A DNA stretch of 64,000 nt from Siphonodentalium dalli (lineage: Eukaryota; Mollusca; Scaphopoda; Gadilida; Siphonodentaliidae), in NCBI GenBank assembly GCA_032622095.1, contig CP136061.1, forward strand, positions 83,926,324 through 83,990,323, in the 5' to 3' direction. The position numbers and the translations under genes are program-made. Position 1 is the first letter of the stretch, and each line of letters begins with the position of its first letter. Below, one piece after another: positions 32,801-45,739 of the stretch. The notes under the pieces were generated by a model. It worked only from the letters and a program-made list of their open reading frames with translations, was not told where the DNA came from and searched no databases.

Positions 32801-34360
32801 TTTCAGGAAAATGTTGTTGTCAGTTTTGAATTCGCGCACCTAGGTGCGCGAATTATTCAAACTGCGCGAATTCAAAACCAAGCGAAATATAGTACCGCGA
32901 ATTTAAATAGGAGTAAGGTAGATGTTTTTGTTTATCGAGATGCTGTGCCGTGCGAATGGTGGTAGGCGGTGATTGGCTGTTTGCAGGTTTCTTTTCAGTT
33001 TTCGTATGGTACAATTCTCGAATAGAAATTGTATGTTATTAAGCAGATAGTATGAAGATAACTAAACATTGGTTTGAAAATAATTATTCGAATTTAGAGA
33101 GCGTATATTGTTTAAGAATGTGCCCACTATTTGCAGCTGCACGTTACTCTGGATAATAAATGCGTAATTTCACAGAAAGTATATATTGAAGGTAGGGGGT
33201 TATAGATTACATGTATATATAGAATAAGTCAAATACAGTTTGTTAATGTATATACATGTAGTATAGGAAAATAAATACGCAGAACATTCCATGCTTTACA
33301 TATCATGTTCTACATGCATATAGATCTAACGATAATGGTGGCAATTAGTGATTGACTATCGTTCAATTCCATATATTATATGGCCCACTTAAGCCAATAA
33401 CATAACAATTTTGAGTGTAGGCCTTCATAAAATAACTTCATAATATCGCAAAGGGATATAATATGGGGATGGTTGGGTTTTGTCATCGTTCCTTATTACC
33501 CGAGTCGATACTACACGCGGTCACGGTCCCATACATGGAGACAACATTAGTACATAAAACTTGATCATGTATGAAGACAAACACAGCTATGTCATATGTT
33601 CTCACATAATCGGTATATCAAATCCAAAACAGTATTACCTCTCTAATATACGTGCAGGTAGTACACAAATAATCGTCAAATATGCTCCAGATTCGCACTC
33701 GATAGGTTCAATTTTAAAAAAACATTCCGGGGGAGGCCCCTCGGACCCCCAACTGCGGGAAAGTGCATGACACCCCTCCTGCACATTCACACGCGCCGCG
33801 GTCTGTCTGTATCTGTATCTGTAGTTGTTACGTCCTAGTGACCAAGGCTGGCTTTTACAGGACGGGATCGAGTAGATCCATAATTTTTCCAGGAAGTTTT
33901 TTTGCCGAACCCGTGACTTCTTCGCCACGGTAGGGATCTTTAACGTGCGCACATTGTTGCACACGGGACAGCCATTAGCGTCGGCTCCCGATCCGACGGT
34001 GTGCCAAGTGTAGTGTCATCCCTGGTCATGACATTACGAGAGGAGCAGAGGTACGAAGTTAGTCCAGTACGCATTTTTTCAAATTTTGTCTGAGACTCTT
34101 TGGCTTCTGGAATCTTTCTCAGATCACTGATCGTGGCATCGATGATTGATTTGTGATGCCCGTGGTACTGGGGATGCAGATGGCGACCCAAAGTCCGACC
34201 GATATTTTGTCGGATTTGAACCCTCGACCGTGTCGAAAGTGTAGCTCAGAGGTCGGCCCACAAACCAACTGAGCTATCCGGTCGGAGCTTTTCACCTCGG
34301 TCCTGTGCCCCACAAGTTAATATTCGAACCCGCCTTTTAAAAATGCTGGCTACGCCCATG
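29875..34360. mobile_element. hAT-like non-autonomous transposon, copy A
   Basis: An exact 8-bp duplication GTGACACC lies at 29867-29874 and 34361-34368. The inverted ends are CATGGGCGTAGCCA. Eight-base duplications and ends of the CAnnG type fit hAT elements. The body is about 4.0 kb once the SINE at 33804-34283 is removed, nearly identical to 50421-54401. Internal direct repeats lie at about 30832-31020 and 33195-33390. It contains a perfect 26-bp palindrome at 32829-32854. The longest frame is 93 codons (31423-31704) with no domain, so it cannot mobilise itself. Confidence 0.88.
33804..34283 (-). mobile_element. tRNA-derived SINE inside copy A
   Basis: Minus-strand head: TAGCTCAGTTGG (A box) and GGGTTCAAATCC (B box), about 55 nt apart. 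The body includes ACGTTAAAGATCCC; the tail is CTGTATCTGTATCTG on the plus strand. The sister transposon copy has the empty site: it reads from CGCCGCGGTC straight into GGAGCTTTTCACC at 54315-54335. Comparison gives an insertion of 480 bp with a CGGTC duplication (33799-33803, 34279-34283). Confidence 0.88.
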
Positions 34361-36573
34361 GTGACACCATGCACACTGCTTAGTGAACGTTTTTCCTGCA
34401 ATCGCCCGTAAGACAATATGAAGCATTGTTTGTTGTTTCAACAATTTTGGACTGTGCTATTTGAGATTGTAATTATATAATCCTCACACCTACACCAGTT
34501 GGCAATTAACACGCTTTTAATAATTAATCCAGATGTGTCCGTTGTGTTTACATCACGTTGAGTCTATCATATTATTTTATGGACACTTTCGCATGTTTTG
34601 CTCTGAATTACTGTCGATCTAGATATCGTATAACACGATTCTATACATCGAGTCAACTCGTACCAAAGTCGCCGATGTTATTGCAAAGTGTTCATGGCCG
34701 GAAAATATATACACACAAACCAAAGCCACTTGATTTTAGAGTTATCAATTCTTCATCCGCAATTTGGTCCGAGACCGTCACCTTGACGAATATTTTCCAG
34801 GCGGAAAAAGTACATATCTCCAGAAATAATTAATTTCAAAAATCGATATCTAATCACTCTGAGCTTTGATGGGTGGGTTCCTCGACTCGAATTTTTTTTT
34901 TTACCACCGAAGCAAAGGAAATAGTAATTTGGGGGCGTTAATTCGTATTATCCCTCTTTAAGTTTATTATGCATGTTCGCACGTAGGTTTTGCTCCGAGT
35001 CACGACGATTTAGTCGACTCATACCCTAGGTGTAAAGCTTAACGAATTGGGCCATTTAATTGGGGGCCCCACGAGTCTATGTAATGAGTCAACTCGTACC
35101 TGATTAGCAGGTAAGTTAAATTATTACAAGTTTTTAATTTACTAAATTAAATTTAGTAAGTCAACTATACCTGCATATATATATAAGACACTGCGTGGGG
35201 TCGCCAAGGTGTGTGTTTACGGGTGATGTCCAACGTATACGTACATCAATGTACGTTGATGTGCCGATGGAATCATTTATAGTACACACTATTCGCTGAC
35301 TAAGTCACCACTTCCCCCGAGTGATTGAGTGACAATTTCATAGGATGATTCACTAGTTTATATACAAATTCATACATACACTGAAGCAAGCAAGCATTAT
35401 ATTATTTTATGGACACTTTCGCATGTTTTACTCTGAGATAGCGTCGATCTAGATATCGTCACTCGATTTCTATATATCCAATCAACTCGTACCAAGATGT
35501 TAAGATCGGTTGATTCAATTATTGCCAAGTGTTAAAAAACTAAGTCAACTCGCACACTGAATGGGGGAAGTGTCACTATGCATGGGGCAAACTGTTTATG
35601 GACGGATGGCAACGTACGTTTAATTGACCCAACAATTTCACTTGCAAATGATCAGACTTAGTTATCTCGTACCCCGAGTCGCAATTGCATATATCAAGTG
35701 AAACTACTATCATGGGACACATGTTTTAACGCTTGGTTCGACTCGTATAGTATATGGGTGAATATTTTTTACACCCCGAGTCAACTCGTATACCATAGAC
35801 TGTCACCGTTTGCACAATTTTCCACAACAAAGTCAACTCTTACCCCGAGTCACAAATTTTACAATTTCGTAGTATACACCTTGTACAATTATCAAAAGCT
35901 AAGTCAACTCACAACCTGAGTCACTTTGAGTTTATCATATTCGTTTTGCTCTGAATTACCCCCGATATAGTTATGGTAACGCGATTTCTATATATTGAGT
36001 CAACTCGTACCCAGATGTTCAGATAAGCTAGTTTAATCATTGAAAAGTGTTCATAAACTAGGACCGCTCGTACACTATGGTGGGATTGTCACTGTGCATG
36101 GGGCAAACTGTTTATGGATGGGTGACAATTAACGTACGTTTAAATGTTGACACAATGATTTTACTTACGAATGGTCAGACTTAGTCAACTCATATCGAGT
36201 CACAATTGCATATTATGTCGAGTGCAACTATTATCATTGGAAACATATCTTGAACGCTTTGATCGACTCGCACGTACATGGTTTCTACATCACGAGTCAA
36301 TTCGTATACCAAAGACTGTCGCCGTTTGTGAGTAACGTAAACTCTTGCAAAAGTTTCCACAACAAAGTCAACTCGTACCCTCAGTCACCAATTTTATAAT
36401 TTCGTGCAATTAATTAATTGTGCAATTATCCCAAAACTAAGTCAACTCGCACCCTGAGTCACTTTGAGGTTATCATATTATTTTTTGACATAGTCAACTC
36501 GTGGAGTGATGTGACTACAGTTTACCAAGACTAAGTCAACTCGTACCCAGATTGTAGGATTGGATAGGATAGG

Positions 36574-36590
36574 ATAGGATAATTGTATTT
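36574..36590 (+). repeat. GGATA microsatellite
   Basis: Four or so GGATA units interrupt the irregular part of the satellite, next to a segment (TATACACAGTTAT) that recurs 180 bp further on. Confidence 0.6.
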
Positions 36591-36959
36591 ACGATATACA
36601 CACATGGAAAGTACAATTGTATAATGGTATACACAGTTATTTCAATGACTTCGATATACTGAGTCATCTCGAACCCTGCGCTCTTGATGTAAAATTATCC
36701 AAAAATTAAGTCAACTCGTACCCTGAGTCACTACGCGATTTCTATATATCGAGTCAACTCGTACCCAGATTGTATAATATTATACACAGTTATGTCAATG
36801 ACTTCGATATACTGAGTCATCTCGAACCCTGCGCTCTTGATGTACAATTATCCAAAAACTAAACACTCGTACCCTGAGTCACTACGCGATTTCTGTATAT
36901 CGAGTCAACTCGTACCCATGTCGCCGATGTTATTGAAAAGTGTTCATGGACATAGTCAA

Positions 36960-37893
36960 CTTGTGGAGTGATGTGACTAGATTTTACCAAGACTAAGTCA
37001 ACTCGTACCCTGATTTTATAATGTCATACACAGTCATTTCATTGACTTCAATATACTGAGTCATCTCGTACCCTCCACTCTTGATGTGCTTGTAAGGTCT
37101 CATGCCAATCTGAGGTGGAAATAGTGATGTGACTAGAGTTTACCAAGACTAAGTCAACTCGTACCCTGATTTTATAATGTCATACACAGTCATTTCACTG
37201 ACTTTGATATACTGAGTCATCTCGTACCCTCCACTCTTGATGTGCTTGGAAGGTCTCATGCCAATCTGAGGTGGAAATAGTGATGTGACTAGAGTTTACC
37301 AAGACTAAGTCAACTCGTACCCTGATTTTATAATGTCACACACAGTCATTTCACTGACGTTGATATACTGAGTCATCTCGTACCCTCCACTCTTGATGTG
37401 ATTGTAAGGTCTCATGCCAATCTGAGGTGGAATAGTGATGTGACTAGAGTTTACCAAGACTAAGTCAACTCGTACCCTGATTTTATAATGTCATACACAG
37501 TCATTTCACTGACTTTTATATACCGAGTCATCTCGTACCCTCCACTCTTGATGTGCTTGGAAGGTCTCATGCCAATCTGAGGTGGAAATAGTGATGTGAC
37601 TAGAGTTTACCAAGACTAAGTCAACTCGTACCCTGATTTTATAATGTCATACACAGTCATTTCACTGACTTTGATATACTGAGTCATCTCGTACCCTCCA
37701 CTCTTGATGTGCTTGTAAGGTCTCATGCCAATCTGAGGTGGAAATAGTGATGTGACTGGAGTTTACCAAGACTAAGTCAACTCGTACCCTGATTTTATAA
37801 TGTCATACAGTCATTTCACTGACTTTGATGTACTGAGTCATCTCGTACCCTCCACTCTTGATGTGCTTGTAAGGTCTCATGCCCAACGATTTT
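36960..37893 (+). repeat. 156-bp tandem repeat, about six units
   Basis: The word AAGACTAAGTCAACTCGTAC recurs at a step of 155-156 bp (from 36989 to 37768). Each unit also has ACTGAGTCATCTCGTACCC and AAGGTCTCATGCCAATCTGA. Units are nearly uniform, which points to recent amplification. Confidence 0.9.
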
Positions 37894-38099
37894 ACTTCCA
37901 AATGATCAGACTGAGTCAACTCGTACCCAAGTCACAATTGCATAATGCCGAGTGCAACTATTCTATCATGGTAAACATAATTATCTTGAACGCTTTGGTG
38001 GACTCGTACTGTATATATTGGTGCGCAATTTTAACACCACGAGTCAACTCATATATATATAATATAGACTGTCGCCGTTCGTGTGTGACATAAACTCTT

Positions 38100-41000
38100 T
38101 TGAACAACAATGTCAACTCGTACCCTAAGTCACAAATTTTACAATTTCGTATGATATAAATACATCTTGTACACTTATCAAAGAACTAAGTCAACTCATA
38201 TACCCTGAGTCACTTCGAGTTTATCATATTATTTTATGGACAGTTTCGCGTGTTTTTCACTTAGTTATAAAGTCAATCTAGTCATCGTAACGCGATTTCT
38301 ATATATCGAGTCAACTCGTACCCAAAGTCACAACATTTACAATTTCGTATAATATAAATACATCTTGTACACTTATCCAAGAACTAAGTCAACTCATATA
38401 CCCTGAGTCACTTCGAGTTTATCATATTATTTTATGGACAGTTTCGCGTGTTTTGCACTTAGTTATAAAGTTAATCTAGTCATCGCACCGCGATTTCTAT
38501 ATATCGAGTCAACTCGTACCCAAAGTCACAACATTTACAATTTCGTATAATATAAATACATCTTGTACACTTATCCAAGAACTAAGTCAACTCATATAAC
38601 CTTAGTCTCTTCGAGTTTATCATATTATTTTATGGACAGTTTCGCGTGTTTTGCACTTAGTTATAAAGTCAATCAAGTCATCGTAACGCGATTTCTATAT
38701 ATCGAGTCAACTCGTACCCTAAGTCACAAATTTTACAATTTCGTATAATATAAATACATCTTGTACACTTATCCAAGAACTAAGTCAACTCATATATCCT
38801 GAGTCACTTCGAGTTTATCATATTATTTTATGGACAGTTTCGCGTGTTTTGCACTTAGTTATAAAGTCAATCTAGTCATCGCACCGCGATTTCTATATAT
38901 CGAGTCAACTCGTACCCAAAGTCACAACATTTACAATTTCGTATAATATAAATACATCTTGTACACTTATCCAAGAACTAAGTCAACTCATATAACCTTA
39001 GTCTCTTCGAGTTTATCATATTATTTTATGGACAGTTTCGCGTGTTTTGCACTTAGTTATAAAGTCAATCAAGTCATCGTAACGCGATTTCTATATATCG
39101 AGTCAACTCGTACCCTAAGTCACAACTTTTACAATTTCGTATAATATAAATACATCTTGTACACTTATCCAAGAACTAAGTCAACTCATATATCCTGAGT
39201 CACTTCGAGTTTATCATATTATTTTATGGACTGTTTCGGGCGTTTTGCACTTAGTTATAAAGTCAATCTAGTCATCGTAACGCGATTTCTATATATCGAG
39301 TCAACTCGTACCCTAAGTCACAAATTTTACAATTTCGTATAATATGAATACATCTTGTACACTTATCCAAGAACTAAGTCAACTTATATATCCTGAGTCA
39401 CTTCGAGTTTATCATATTATTTTATGGACTGTTTCGGGTGTTTTGCACTTAGTTATAAAGTCAATCTAGTCATCGTAACGCGATTTCTATATATCGAGTC
39501 AACTCGTACCCTAAGTCACAAATTTTACAATTTCGTATAATATAAATGCATCTTGTAGACTTATCCAAGAACTAAGTCAACTCATATACCCTGAGTCACT
39601 TCGAGTTTATCATATTATTTTATGGACAGTTTCGCGTGTTTTGAACATATACAGTCGATCTAGTCATCGTAACGCGATTTCTATATATCGAGTCAACTCG
39701 TACCCTAAGTCACAAATTTTACAATTTCGTATAATATAAATACATCTTGTTCACTTATCCAAGAACTAAGTCAACTAATATACCCTGAGTCACTTCGAGT
39801 TTATCATATTATTTTATGGACTGTTTCGGGTGTTTTGCACTTAGTTATAAAGTCAATCTAGTCATCGTAACGCGACTTCTATATATCGAGTCAACTCATA
39901 CCCTAAGTCACAAATTTTACAATTTCGTATAATATAAATACATCTTGTACACTTATCAAAGAACTATGTTAACTAATATACCCTGAGTCACTTCGAGTTT
40001 ATCATATTATTTTATGGACAGTTTCGCGTGTTTTGCACTTAGTTATAAAGTCAATCTAGTCATCGTAACGCGATTTCTATATATCGAGTCAACTCGTACC
40101 CTAAGTCACAAATTTTACAATTTCGTATAATATAAATGCATCTTGTACATTTATCCAAGAACTAAGTCAACTCATATACGCTGAGTCACTTCGAGTTTAT
40201 CATATTATTTCATGGACTGTTTCGGGTGTTTTGCACTTAGTTATAAAGTCAATCTAGTCATCGTAACGCGATTTATATATATCGAGTCAACTCGTACCCT
40301 AAGTCACAAATTTTACAATTTCGTATAATATAAATACATCTTGTAGACTTATCCAATAACTAAGTCAACTCATATACCCTGAGTCACTTCGAGTTTATCA
40401 TATTATTGTATGGACAGTTTCGCGTGTTTTGAACATATACAGTCGATCTAGTTATCGTAACGCGATTTCTATATATCGAGTCAACTCGTACCCAGATGCT
40501 GGGATAGCTGATTCAATCATTGCAAAGTGTTAATAAACTAAGTGAATATGTACACTGGGGTGGGAGTTTCACTGCGCATGGGGCAAACTGTTTATGGACG
40601 ATCGAACGTACGTTTAATTGGCCCAACGATTTTACTTCCAAATGATCAGACTGAGTCAACTCGTACCCAAGTCACAATTCCATAATGCCGAGTGCAACTA
40701 TTCTATCATGGTAAACATAATTATCTTGAACCCTTTGGTGGACTCGTACCGTATATATTGGTGCACAGTTTTAACACCACGATTCAACTCATATATATAT
40801 ATATAATATAGACTGTCGCCGTTCGTGTGTGACATAAACTCTTTTGAACAACAAAGTCAACTCGTACCCTAAGTCACAAATTTTACAATTTCGTAGAATA
40901 GATATACATCTTGTACACTTATCCAAGAACTAAGTCAACTCATATACCCTGAGTCACTTCGAGTTTATCATATTATTTTATGGACAGTTTCGCGTGTTTT

Positions 41001-44000
41001 GCACTTAGTTATAAAGTCAATATAGTCATCGTAACGCGATTTCTATATATCGAGTCAACTCGTACCCTAAGTCACAAATTTTACAATTTCGTATAATATA
41101 AATACATCTTGTACACTTATCCAAGAACTAAGTCAACTCATATATCCTGAGTCACTTCGAGTTTATCATATTATTTTATGGACTGTTTCGGGTGTTTTGC
41201 ACTTAGTTACAAAGTCAATCTAGTCATCGTAACGCGATTTCTATATATCGAGTCAACTCGTACCCTAAGTCACAAATTTTACAATTTCGTATAATATAAA
41301 TACATCTTGTACACTTATCCAAGAACTAAGTCAACTCATATACCCTGAGTCACTTCGAGTTTATCATATTATTTTATGGACAGTTTCGCGTGTTTTGAAC
41401 ATATACAGTCGATCTAGTTATCGTAACGCGATTTCTATATATCGAGTCAACTCGTACCCAGATGCTGTGATAGCTGATTCAATCATTGTAAAGTGTTAAT
41501 AAACTAAGTGAATATGTACACTGGGGTGGGAGTTTCACTGTGCATGGGGCAAACTGTTTATGGACGATCGAACGTACGTTTAATTGGCCCAACGATTTTA
41601 CTTCCAAATGATCAGACTGAGTCAACTCGTACGCAAGTCACAATTCCATAATGCCGAGTGCAACTATTCTATCATGGTAAACATAATTATCTTGAACCCT
41701 TTGGTGGACTCGTACCGTATATATTGGTGCACAGTTTTAACACCACGATTCAACTCATATATATATATATATAATATAGACTGTCGCCGTTCGTGTGTGA
41801 CATAAACTCTTTTGAACAACAAAGTCAACTCGTACCCTAAGTCACAAATTTTACAATTTCGTAGAATAGATATACATCTTGTACACTTATCCAAGAACTA
41901 AGTCAACTCGTATTATTTTATGGACAGTTTCGCGTGTTTTGCACTTAGTTATAAAGTCAATCTAGTCATCGTAACGCGATTTCTATATATCGAGTCAACT
42001 CGTACCCTAAGTCACAAATTTTACAATTTCGTATAATATAAATACATCTTGTACACTTATCCAAGAACTAAGTCAATCATATATCCTGAGTCACTTCGAG
42101 TTTATCATATTATTCTATGGACTGTCTCGGGTATTTTGCACTTAATTATAAAGTCAATCTAGTCATCGTAACGCGATTTCTATATATCGAGTCAACTCGT
42201 ACCCTAAGTCACAAATTTTACAATTTCGTACAATATAAATACATCTTGTACACTTATCCAAGAACTAAGTCCACTCATATATCCTGAGTCACTTCGAGTT
42301 TATCATATTATTTTATGGACTGTTTCGGGTGTTTTGCACTTAGTTATAAAGTCAATCTAGTCATCGTAACGCGATTTCTATATATCGAGTCAACTCGTAC
42401 CCTAAGTCACAAATTTAACAATTTCGTATAATATAAATACATCTTGTACACTTATCCAAGAACTATGTTAACTAATATACCCTGAGTCACTTCGAGTTTA
42501 TCATATTATTTTATGGACAGTTTCGCGTGTTTTGCACTTAGTTATAAAGTCAATCTAGTCATCGTAACGCGATTTCTATATATCGAGTCAACTCGTACCC
42601 TAAGTCACAAATTTTACAATTTCGTATAATATAAATACATCTTGTACACTTATCCAAGAACTAAGTCAACTCATATATCCTGAGTCACTTCGAGTTTATC
42701 ATATTATTTTATGGACTGTTTCGGGTGTTTTGCACTTAATTATAAAGTCAATCTAGTCATCGTAACGCGATTTCTATATATCGAGTCAACTCGTACCCTA
42801 AGTCACAAATTTTACAATTTCGTATAATATAAATACATCTTGTACACTTATCCAAGAACTAAGTCAACTCATATACGCTGAGTCACTTCGAGTTTATCAT
42901 ATTATTTCATGGACTGTTTCGGGTGTTTTGCACTTAGTTATAAAGTCAATCTAGTCATCGTAACGCGATTTATATATATCGAGTCAACTCGTACCCTAAG
43001 TCACAAATTTTACAATTTCGTATAATATAAATACATCTTGTAGACTTATCCAAGAACTAAGTCAACTCATATACCCTGAGTCACTTCGAGTTTATCATAT
43101 TATTGTATGGACAGTTTCGCGTGTTTTGAACATATACAGTCGATCTAGTTATCGTAACGCGATTTCTATATATCGAGTCAACTCGTACCCAGATGCTGGG
43201 ATAGCTGATTCAATCATTGTAAAGTGTTAATGAACTAAGTGAACATGTACCCTGGGGTGGGAGTTTCACTGTGCATGGGGCAAACTGTTTATGGACGATC
43301 GAACGTACGTTTAATTGGCCCAACGATTTTACTTCCAAATGATCAGACTGAGTCAACTCGTACCCAAGTCACAATTCCATAATGCCGAGTGCAACTATTC
43401 TATCATGGTAAACATAATTATCTTGAACCCTTTGGTGGACTCGTACCGTATATATTGGTGCACAGTTTTAACACCACGTTTCAACTCATATATATATATA
43501 ATATAGACTGTCGCCGTTCGTGTGTGACATAAACTCTTTTGAACAACAAAGTCAACTCGTACCATAAGTCACAAATTTTACAATTTCGTAGAATAGATTT
43601 ACATCTTGTACACTTATCCAAGAACTAAGTCAACTCATATACCCTGAGTCACTTCGAGTTTATCATATTATTTTATGGACTGTTTCGCGTGTTTTGCACT
43701 TAATTATAAAGTCAATCTAGTCATCGTAACGCGATTTCTATATATCGAGTCAACTCGTACCCTAAGTCACAAATTTTACAATTTCGTATAATATAAATAC
43801 ATCTTGTACACTTATCCAAGAACTAAGTCAACTCATATACGCTGCGTCACTTCGAGTTTATCATATTATTTCATGGACTGTTTCGGGTGTTTTGCACTTA
43901 GTTATAAAGTCAATCTAGTCATCGTAACGCGATTTATATATATCGAGTCAACTCGTACCCTAAGTCACAAATTTTACAATTTCGTATAATATAAATACAT

Positions 44001-45210
44001 CTTGTAGACTTATCCAAGAACTATGTCAACTCATATACCCTGAGTCACTTCGAGTTTATCATATTATTGTATGGACAGTTTCGCGTGTTTTGAACATATA
44101 CAGTCGATCTAGTTATCGTAACGCGATTTCTATATATCGAGTCAACTCGTACCCAGATGCTGGGATAGCTGATTCAATCATTGTAAAGTGTTAATAAACT
44201 AAGTGAACATGTACCCTGGGGTGGGAGTTTCACTGTGCATGGGGCAAACTGTTTATGGACGATCGAACGTACGTTTAATTGGCCCAACGATTTTACTTCC
44301 AAATGATCAGACTGAGTCAACTCGTACCCAAGTCACAATTGCATAATGCCGAGTGCAACTATTCTATCATGGTAAACATAATTATCTTGAACCCTTTGGT
44401 GGACTCGTATACCGTATATATTGGTGCACAGTTTTAACACCACGTTTCAACTCATATATATATATAATATAGACTGTCGCCGTTCGTGTGTGACATAAAC
44501 TCTTTTGAACAACAAAGTCAACTCGTACCATAAGTCACAAATTTTACAATTCGTAGAATAGATTTACATCTTGTACACTTATCCAAGAACTAAGTCAACT
44601 CATATACCCTGAGTCACTTCGAGTTTACCATATTATTTTATGGACAGTTTCGCGTGTTTTGCACTTAGTTATAAAGTCAATCTAGTCATCGTAACGCGAT
44701 TTTATATATCGAGTCAACTCGTACCCTAAGTCACAACATTTACAATCTCGTATAATATAAATACATCTTGTACATTTATCCATGAACTAAGTCAGCTCAT
44801 ATACCCTGACTCACTTCGAGTTTATCATAGTATTTTATGGACAGTTTCGCGTGTTTTGAACATATACAGTCGATCTAGTTATCGTAACGCGATTTCTATA
44901 TATCGAGTCAACTCGTACCCAGATGCTGGGATAGCTGATTCAATCATTGTAAAGTGTTCGATCGAACGTACGTTTAATTGACCCAACGATTTTACTTCCA
45001 AATGATCAGACTCGTACCCAAGTCACAATTGCATAATACCGAGTGTGACATAAACTCTTTTGAACAACAAAGTCAACTCATATACCCTGAGTCACTTCGA
45101 GTTTATCATATTATTTTATGGACAGTTTCGCGTGTTTTGCACTTAGTTATAAAGTCAATCTAGTCATCGTAACGCGATTTATATATATCGAGTCAACTCG
45201 TACCCTGAAA
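38100..45210 (+). repeat. 198-bp satellite with higher-order units
   Basis: The word GAGTCACTTCGAGTTTATCA recurs at steps of 198 bp (38207, 38405, 38603, 38801, 38999, 39197 and on). A different segment of about 370 bp, with AGATGCTGGGATAGCTGATT and ATGGGGCAAACTGTTTATGG, interrupts at about 40490, 41460, 43190, 44155 and, cut short, 44925. The steps are about 966, 1735, 963 and 773 bp, close to 370 bp plus whole numbers of monomers. Earlier versions of the same segment lie at 35480-35780 and 36010-36310. Confidence 0.9.
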
Positions 45211-45284
45211 CACTTTGGGTTTATCATATATTTTATGAGTTTTTATTAATGGGACGTGAACTATCTAGTCATAAATAATCATCA

Positions 45285-45412
45285 GTTAACCATCCCTTTG
45301 TCCGTTTGAATTATGATGTCAGCGGTATATTACCAGCGAGTTTGTTTTGATAGTTAATCCCCCTTTGTCCGTTTGAATTATGATGTCAGCGTTATATTAT
45401 CAGCGAGTATAA
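45285..45412 (+). repeat. 67-bp tandem duplication
   Basis: CCCTTTGTCCGTTTGAATTA followed by TGATGTCAGCG occurs at 45294 and again at 45361. It lies between the satellite and the right end of the giant element. Confidence 0.8.
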
Positions 45413-45599
45413 GACAATAGGTTAATCAGCCGCGATTGTAAATGACGACGGATTAATTTATGGATTGTTGCTTTTCCAGTGGCTCGTTTTACGTCTGTGT
45501 CATTTGACTTTTATATACCGAGTCATCTCGTATACTGTGCTCTTGGTGTGTTTGGAAGGTCACTAAGGTGGAAATATGGGTCTGTATCCTAAATAAAAT

Positions 45600-45730
45600 A
45601 AGAGGGTACGAAATGACTCAGGAGGGTACGAGTTGACTCAGCTGGAGGGTACGAGTTGACTCAGAATAGGGTACGAGTTGACTTTTTTCGGAAGGTACGA
45701 GTTGGTCAGGGTACGAAATGACTTGTTCCC
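45600..45730 (-). repeat. right end of giant element, six motif copies
   Basis: The motif is turned round here (GGGTACGAGTTGACTC, GGGTACGAAATGACT), the mirror of the left end. The last bases TTGTTCCC abut GTGATCAGG at 45731. Confidence 0.75.
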
Positions 45731-45739
45731 GTGATCAGG
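45731..45739. repeat. right 9-bp target duplication
   Basis: GTGATCAGG, the mate of 19381-19389, 26.3 kb away. Confidence 0.75.

Larger units (their letters stand above)
34540..45580 (+). repeat. satellite array built on a GAGTCAACTCGTACCC motif
   Basis: The motif (variants GAGTCATCTCGTACCC, AAGTCAACTCATATACC) recurs about every 30-120 bp in a single orientation across 11 kb. The first 2.4 kb is irregular; then comes a 156-bp tandem block, then a 198-bp block with a higher-order pattern. The same motif forms both ends of the giant element (19390-19513, 45600-45730). Short frames inside repeat with the unit and are not genes. Confidence 0.9.
19390..45730. mobile_element. candidate giant foldback-type transposon, 26.3 kb
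   Basis: The left end begins GGGTTACAGTCATTTCGTAC and the right end, on the other strand, GGGAACAAGTCATTTCGTAC. Both continue with about 125 bp holding six copies of a (G)TCAnnTCGTACCC motif in mirror order, including an ACCAACTCGTACC variant near the tip. The exact 9-bp duplication outside the tips fits an insertion. Nine-base duplications and long ends built of tandem motifs are known for Drosophila FB elements and Mutator-type transposons. The right 11 kb is satellite made of the same motif. No transposase frame remains in the unnested parts (19713-21499, 27619-29866). The alternative is that two separate small elements share a chance flank. Confidence 0.6.

Noticed and set aside
38563-45163. 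Series of 60-70 codon frames through the 198-bp array
   Set aside because: They repeat with the satellite unit, start at different points and stop at the same unit position. They are what tandem DNA gives by chance.
36960-45210. A CRISPR-like look of regular repeats
   Set aside because: Units of 156 and 198 bp have no unique spacers between short repeats, and the DNA is animal nuclear. It is satellite DNA.
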